A DNA stretch of 64,000 nucleotides from positions 20,958 to 84,957 of the forward strand of contig CAKVOK010000008.1 of the NCBI GenBank assembly GCA_934792465.1, read 5' to 3'. A model generated the notes under the pieces. The model was not told the DNA's origin. It did no database searches and saw nothing but the letters and a program-made list of their open reading frames with translations. This document shows positions 59,732-64,000 of this stretch, piece after piece. The stretch comes from an uncultured Clostridia bacterium (lineage in GTDB: Bacteria; Bacillota; Clostridia; RUG12999). How positions within the stretch are numbered: position 1 is the first letter of the stretch; the number at the start of each line of letters is the position of its first letter. The position numbers and the translations under genes were made by a program.

Positions 59732-61690
59732 CAAAGCTATTGGATATGGACTTACGGCGATTATGAAATATATCATTCCAATCTGGCAAATTCAAAAAGG
59801 CAGGAATACGGGGCGGATTATCCCGTATTCTGGAAGCTTTTTGACGTGGACAGAAACGTGAAACTGTATAATGAATTTTATGCGGAAACGGACGGAACAA
59901 TGAAGCTCAAGCTGAATGGGAAAGGCTATATCATGCTTGACGGAGAACGTTATGCGGAGAACAAGGATATACATGTTTCAAAGGGAAAGCACGAAGCATA
60001 TATTTGCGTAATGAATTTAACGGGTTTGCCGGCAGCGTATATAGAAAGCGATGTTTGCGCCACAAACGGCGATTGGTACACATTTGACGAGAACTACAGC
60101 AAGGTTCCGGTAGGATATGATGAAAAATATGATTCCGCAGAGAAAAACCCGGAAACATTTCCGTTTGCATATGAACATATTCAGCCGGTGTCGGTGTGCG
60201 AAAAGAACGGCGGAATGTTGTTCGATTTCGGCAAAGAATTGTTCGGATATTTGCTGATTGATAATGTTAAGGCTTCGGACAAGCTTCATGTAAGCTATGG
60301 GGAATCCGAGGAAGAATCACTTGACACGGATTTTTCGATTTTGTTTGAAGATGTATGCGGAGCGGAATCGTATAAGCTGATTCAGCGTGCATTCAGATAT
60401 ATTTTCGTTGTGGGTAATAAAGACGTTAAGGTGTCTGCGGACTATGAATATCTTCCGCTTGAATACAAAGGCAGCTTTGAATGTGATGATGAAAATGTAA
60501 ATAAAATATGGGATATGTGCGCATATACACTGCATTTGACTTCAAGAGAGGTTCAGCTGGAAGCAGTGAAACGTGACCGCTGGCTTTGGGGCGGAGATGC
60601 ATATCAGGCATATAAATTCAGCAATTATCTGTTTTTCGATAAAGAAATCATACGCAGAAGTACTATTGCACTTCGGGGAAAAGAACCGTTCGTTGAACAT
60701 ATAAACACCATAACGGATTACAGTTTTTACTGGGTTATAGGACTTTATGAATATTACCGTGTTTATAAGGATTACGAGTTTATTAAATTTATTTATCCGA
60801 GAGCCGTATCGCTTATGGAATTTTCGTCAAAAAGGGTAAATGAGGAAGGATTTATTATAGGAAAAACGGGCGACTGGATTTTTATTGACTGGTCGGATAT
60901 AGACAAAGAGGGTGCGCCGTGCGCAGAACAAATGCTGTATATCGAAGCGAACAGAACAATGGCGAAGCTTGCGGAGATACTCGGAAAAGACGGAAAAGCT
61001 TATACAAAAATCGCCGATGAGCTTACGGAAAAGGTTAATAAATTTTTCTGGAACGGCGAAAAAGGCGCATTTATTGACAGCTACGAATCGGGCAAAAATC
61101 ACGTAACACGCCATGCGAATATATTTGCGGTTATGTATGACATTGCAACGGCAGAGCAGATTGAAAGCATTAAGAAAAATGTTTTGCTGAACGATGAGAT
61201 AACGCAGATTACAACCCCGTATTTTGAGGGATATGAGCTTGACGTTATGGGCAAAGTCGGAAACTATGATTACATAGAAAACAAAATTCTTACATATTGG
61301 AAAGGTATGCTCGATTTGGGAGCAACTACGGTTTGGGAGGAATATGACCCGAAGCTTTCCGGGATTGAGCATTATCTGATGTACGGCAACAAATACGGGA
61401 AATCGCTGTGCCATGCCTGGGGAGCGGCACCGATTTATTTGCTTGGCAAATATTATCTCGGAGTTGAACCGACAAGCGACGGATATGAAACTTTTGAAGT
61501 AAAGCCGCATCTCGGCAGATTCGGATATATAAAAGGTACGGTGCCGATTAAAGACGGCAAAGTGCGTGTTTATCTGTCGAAAGACAAAATCAGTGTAACG
61601 GCAACAAAGCCCGGAGGTACGCTGATATGGGACGGAATGGCATATAAGCTTGAAGTTAATAAGGAAATTTCTATTTCAAAGGAGAAATGA
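59729..61690 (+). CDS. alpha-L-rhamnosidase-like protein, GH78 family, cytoplasmic
   Basis: 653 residues from the ATG at 59729, 2 nt after the luxS stop with GAGGAG 8 nt upstream; an ATG overlapping the stop is too close to that site. No signal peptide. N-terminal beta-sandwich (~1-250), then the (alpha/alpha)6 barrel with REVQLEAVKRDRWLWGGDAY at ~273-292 in the place of the usual D-C-P...G-W-x-G-D signature; E278 and D290 are candidate catalytic residues. Then GKTGDWIFIDWSDIDKEG, ATTVWEEYDP and CHAWGAAPIYLLGKYYLG, as in GH78. It is shorter and more divergent than the rhamnosidase at the left edge. Substrate uncertain. It sits between luxS and mtnN. Confidence 0.85.
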   Translation: MQSYWIWTYGDYEIYHSNLANSKRQEYGADYPVFWKLFDVDRNVKLYNEFYAETDGTMKLKLNGKGYIMLDGERYAENKDIHVSKGKHEAYICVMNLTGLPAAYIESDVCATNGDWYTFDENYSKVPVGYDEKYDSAEKNPETFPFAYEHIQPVSVCEKNGGMLFDFGKELFGYLLIDNVKASDKLHVSYGESEEESLDTDFSILFEDVCGAESYKLIQRAFRYIFVVGNKDVKVSADYEYLPLEYKGSFECDDENVNKIWDMCAYTLHLTSREVQLEAVKRDRWLWGGDAYQAYKFSNYLFFDKEIIRRSTIALRGKEPFVEHINTITDYSFYWVIGLYEYYRVYKDYEFIKFIYPRAVSLMEFSSKRVNEEGFIIGKTGDWIFIDWSDIDKEGAPCAEQMLYIEANRTMAKLAEILGKDGKAYTKIADELTEKVNKFFWNGEKGAFIDSYESGKNHVTRHANIFAVMYDIATAEQIESIKKNVLLNDEITQITTPYFEGYELDVMGKVGNYDYIENKILTYWKGMLDLGATTVWEEYDPKLSGIEHYLMYGNKYGKSLCHAWGAAPIYLLGKYYLGVEPTSDGYETFEVKPHLGRFGYIKGTVPIKDGKVRVYLSKDKISVTATKPGGTLIWDGMAYKLEVNKEISISKEK

Positions 61691-61695
61691 TAATG
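61680..61695 (+). repeat. 16-nt junction repeat, copy 2
   Basis: AGGAGAAATGATAATG, spanning the rhamnosidase stop and the mtnN start; identical to 59716-59731. The spacing between copies is 1964 bp, exactly the rhamnosidase cassette. Confidence 0.85.
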
Positions 61696-62382
61696 ATAGG
61701 AATAATATGCGCTATGGCACTTGAAGCAAATGCGATTACAGATACAATTGAAAACAGGAAAATAAAAAATATAAGCGGTGTTGATTTTGTGAGCGGAACG
61801 ATAGGCGGGCGAGAAACGGTTGTCGCAGTATGCGGCGTCGGGAAGGTGTTTGCCGCAATCTGTGCGGAAGCAATGATACTGGAATATCACCCGGACGTAA
61901 TCATAAATTCCGGAGTTGCGGGCTCGCTCTGCCGCAGTATAAAGATAGGGGATATAGTTATTGCGGAAAGCGTTGTGCAGCACGACATGGATACATCTCC
62001 GCTCGGCGATCCGAAAGGACTTATATCCGGGATAAACATTATAAATATTCCTTGTGACAAGGCTGTTGCGGAATACTTGAAAAATTGCTGCGATTCGCTG
62101 GGTATTAAAAACTTCGGCGGAGTGATTGCGACAGGTGATGTTTTTATGAGCAATGAAGAAAATAAAAAAGAGGTTGCGGACAGATTCAATGCAAAAGCCT
62201 GCGAAATGGAGGGAGCTTCCGTAGGTCAGGTGTGCTATGTAAACAAAGTGCCGTTCTGCGTACTGCGAGCCATTTCGGATAATGCGGACGACGGAGCGGA
62301 AATAACATACGAAACGTTTGCGGCGGAATCCGCAAAAAAAACTCATGCCGTTATAGATAAATTCATACGTAACTTTCAATAA
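61693..62382 (+). CDS. mtnN: 5'-methylthioadenosine/S-adenosylhomocysteine nucleosidase
   Basis: 229 residues from the ATG at 61693; AAAGGAG lies 8 nt upstream. It removes adenine from S-adenosylhomocysteine, giving the LuxS substrate, and from methylthioadenosine. Family motifs: IGIICAMALEANAI at the start (E11), VGKVFAAICAEAMI (~53), IINSGVAGSL (~75), CEMEGASVGQVCY (~175, substrate Glu) and LRAISDNADD (~195, catalytic Asp). With luxS and metK it completes the SAM recycling route. Confidence 0.95.
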   Translation: MIGIICAMALEANAITDTIENRKIKNISGVDFVSGTIGGRETVVAVCGVGKVFAAICAEAMILEYHPDVIINSGVAGSLCRSIKIGDIVIAESVVQHDMDTSPLGDPKGLISGINIINIPCDKAVAEYLKNCCDSLGIKNFGGVIATGDVFMSNEENKKEVADRFNAKACEMEGASVGQVCYVNKVPFCVLRAISDNADDGAEITYETFAAESAKKTHAVIDKFIRNFQ

Positions 62383-62439
62383 AAAAGCGGCATATAAAAA
62401 GATTTTTTGTTATATATCGCCGAAATTTGCAAAATGATA

Positions 62440-62468
62440 TTGAATTTTGTACCATTGTGTGAGATAAT
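62440..62468 (+). promoter_or_regulatory. sigma-A promoter of the SAM riboswitch-metK unit
   Basis: TTGAAT (62440-62445), 17-nt spacer, GATAAT (62463-62468); the riboswitch begins 24 nt later. Confidence 0.65.
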
Positions 62469-62491
62469 ATATACATAGAATTTCATTAATA

Positions 62492-62581
62492 CCTTATCAA
62501 GAGAGGTGGAGGGACAAGGCCCTGTGAAACCCGGCAACCTGCAATGCAAGGTGCTAAATCCGGCTTAAGAGCGAGATGAGG
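62492..62581 (+). ncRNA. SAM-I (S-box) riboswitch
   Basis: Aptamer closed by CCTTATC / GATGAGG (P1). The core reads CTTATCAAGAGAGGTGGAGG, GGCCCTGTGAAACCCGGCAACC, then GGTGCTAAATCCGGC and AGAGCGAGATGAGG, all hallmark segments of the S-box. It senses SAM and controls metK, which makes SAM. A terminator follows, so high SAM should stop transcription. Confidence 0.96.
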
Positions 62582-62589
62582 AATTTTTC

Positions 62590-62615
62590 CCTCCTTTTGC
62601 GGAGGTTATTTTTTT
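62590..62615 (+). terminator. terminator of the SAM riboswitch expression platform
   Basis: Short stem CCTCC / GGAGG (62590-62594, 62601-62605) then TTATTTTTTT. The left arm can also be held by GAGGAA at the end of the aptamer (GAGGAA / TTCCCTC), a plausible antiterminator. It ends about 65 nt before the metK start. Confidence 0.75.
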
Positions 62616-62679
62616 GCACAAAAACAGCCGGTCGGAGAGAAATTTTATTTGTAATATATCAGAGAAACGGAGTGTTCAT

Positions 62680-63864
62680 ATGGAAAAATTATTATTTACA
62701 TCGGAATCGGTCACGGAAGGTCATCCGGATAAAATATGCGATATAATTTCGGATTCTGTTCTGGACGCTATACTTGAAAAAGACCCGAAGGCACGTGTTG
62801 CCTGCGAAACTGCGGTTACTACGGGAATGGTGCTTATCATGGGTGAAATTACGACAAGCTCATATGTGGATATACCGAAAATTGCAAGAGATGCTATAAG
62901 AGAAATCGGATATGACAGGGCGAAATACGGATTTGACGCCGATACCTGCGCAGTACTGACTTCGATAGATGAGCAGTCGGCGGACATCGCAATGGGAGTA
63001 AATGCCGCTCTTGAAGCCAAAGACGGCAGTAATGCGGATTATGATTCGACGGGAGCGGGCGACCAGGGAATGATGTTCGGCTATGCGTGCGACGAAACGC
63101 CGGAGCTTATGCCGCTGCCGATTTCACTTGCGCACAAAATGGCAAAACGTCTTACGGAAGTAAGGAAAAACGGTACGCTTTCATATCTCCGTCCGGACGG
63201 AAAAACCCAGATTACTGCGGAATATACGGACGGCAGGGTGACGGGAATAGATACGATCGTTGTATCTACGCAGCATGATGACAGCATAAGTCTTGAAAAA
63301 CTGCGTGAGGATATTAAAAAATATGTAATACTACCTGTAGTGCCGGAAAATCTTATATCGGACAATACAAAATTCTTTATAAATCCGACAGGAAGATTTG
63401 TAATAGGCGGACCGCACGGCGACAGCGGGCTTACGGGAAGAAAAATAATCGTAGATACTTACGGCGGATACGGCAGACACGGCGGCGGCGCATTCTCAGG
63501 GAAAGACCCGACAAAGGTAGACAGAAGCGCAGCATATGCCGCACGCCATGTCGCAAAAAATATTGTTGCCGCAAAAATCGCAAAAAAATGTGAGGTTCAA
63601 CTCGCATACGCAATAGGCGTTGCACGACCAGTTTCAGTGCTTGTAGATACTTTCGGTACCGGAATATATGATGATGCAAAAATCGCAGAAGCGGTTCGCA
63701 ATGTATTTGATTTGCGCCCGGCAGCTATTATAGACAGGCTGGATTTGAGAAAACCTATATATAAAAAGCTTGCCGCATACGGACATATGGGACGAACAGA
63801 CCTTGCCGTTTCGTGGGAAAAAACAGATAAAACCGATGAGCTTTTAAATTATCTGAACAAGTGA
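62680..63864 (+). CDS. metK: S-adenosylmethionine synthetase
   Basis: 394 residues from the ATG at 62680, with ACGGAGTG upstream; a longer in-frame start lies inside the terminator region and is not used. It makes SAM from methionine and ATP. Motifs: TSESVTEGHPDKICDIISDS near the N-terminus, GAGDQGMMFGYA (~125), GRFVIGGPHGDSGLTGRKI and GGGAFSGKDPTKVDRSAAY (~275). Under the SAM riboswitch, last in the cluster with luxS and mtnN. Confidence 0.98.
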   Translation: MEKLLFTSESVTEGHPDKICDIISDSVLDAILEKDPKARVACETAVTTGMVLIMGEITTSSYVDIPKIARDAIREIGYDRAKYGFDADTCAVLTSIDEQSADIAMGVNAALEAKDGSNADYDSTGAGDQGMMFGYACDETPELMPLPISLAHKMAKRLTEVRKNGTLSYLRPDGKTQITAEYTDGRVTGIDTIVVSTQHDDSISLEKLREDIKKYVILPVVPENLISDNTKFFINPTGRFVIGGPHGDSGLTGRKIIVDTYGGYGRHGGGAFSGKDPTKVDRSAAYAARHVAKNIVAAKIAKKCEVQLAYAIGVARPVSVLVDTFGTGIYDDAKIAEAVRNVFDLRPAAIIDRLDLRKPIYKKLAAYGHMGRTDLAVSWEKTDKTDELLNYLNK

Positions 63865-63880
63865 TTTTTTCGGAAATATT

Positions 63881-63925
63881 AAAACACCTCGCAACGTACA
63901 AAAATATGCTGCGAGGTGTTTTTTG
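63881..63925 (+). terminator. rho-independent terminator of metK
   Basis: Stem AAAACACCTCGCA / TGCGAGGTGTTTT with an AT-rich loop, then TTGTTATTT; it starts 16 nt after the metK stop. Confidence 0.88.
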
Positions 63926-63940
63926 TTATTTAATGACTGC

Positions 63941-63997
63941 TGAACAATTACAAAATGCACTCATATACTAATTTTTTCGGCATTTTGTAATTGTTCA
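63941..63997. repeat. 18-bp perfect inverted repeat, AT-rich, at the window end
   Basis: TGAACAATTACAAAATGC (63941-63958) is the exact reverse complement of 63980-63997; the 21-nt space contains ACTCATATACTAATTTTTTCG. It lies after the metK terminator and so is not needed for that. It may be the end of a mobile element, a second terminator for a convergent gene past the edge, or an operator. Confidence 0.6.
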
Positions 63998-64000
63998 AGT

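Noticed and set aside
1..64000. CRISPR array, tRNA, rRNA or transposase genes
   Set aside because: No regularly spaced direct repeats, cloverleaf, rRNA segments or transposase-like frames were recognised by reading; a tRNA/Rfam scan would settle it.

Overview
The window looks like chromosome from a low-to-mid GC, Gram-positive, anaerobic member of the Clostridia. Pointers: strong AAAGGAG-type ribosome binding sites, sigma-A promoters with exact 17-bp spacers, an intact sporulation sigma-K gene, an oxygen-sensitive class III ribonucleotide reductase, S-layer-homology (SLH) surface proteins, lipoprotein solute-binding proteins and clostridial-type RNA regulators. The combination of rhamnosidases, YesS/Lpl-type uptake genes and SLH-anchored secreted proteins resembles pectin (rhamnogalacturonan) degraders of the gut such as Monoglobus; this placement is inference.

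Region 1 (1-25.5 kb) is an accessory carbohydrate region. On the minus strand a membrane-bound AraC/YesS-type regulator is followed by a lipoprotein binding protein, two LplB/LplC-type permeases and a GH78 alpha-L-rhamnosidase that runs off the left edge: a plausible uptake and cleavage path for rhamnosyl oligosaccharides. No ATPase is encoded with it. On the plus strand, a second binding protein is followed by a run of secreted mosaic proteins built from shared parts: concanavalin-like modules, Ig-like (Big_5-like) domains, a beta-propeller-like region, copper-amine-oxidase-type 'stalk' domains and SLH repeats. The catalytic or binding role of this set is unknown, and it is the best candidate in the window for an undescribed system.

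Region 2 (25.7-31.4 kb): sigK, trmD, a Crp/Fnr-family regulator, then nrdD-nrdG-dut behind a pair of NrdR boxes. Region 3 (31.4-43.5 kb): an ilvB-ilvN-ilvC-ilvD-azlC-azlD operon on the minus strand preceded by a leader-peptide attenuator, divergent from cimA; then ldh, prs, and a folT-folC operon behind a THF riboswitch. Together ilvBNCD and cimA indicate branched-chain amino acid synthesis with isoleucine made through citramalate, while azlCD would export the excess.

Region 4 (43.6-58.6 kb): a polar amino acid ABC transporter, a PutP-type sodium symporter, a TetR regulator divergent from a TIM-barrel isomerase, and a housekeeping run typA-pgcA-isomerase-hisS-aspS-ABC exporter. Region 5 (58.6-64 kb): an ECF S component, then luxS-rhamnosidase-mtnN in one tight operon and metK behind a SAM-I riboswitch, i.e. 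the SAM recycling/AI-2 pathway with a GH78 gene placed between its two recycling enzymes. The window ends in a long AT-rich inverted repeat.

No tRNA, rRNA, CRISPR array or transposase was found. All calls are from reading the sequence; no database search was possible.
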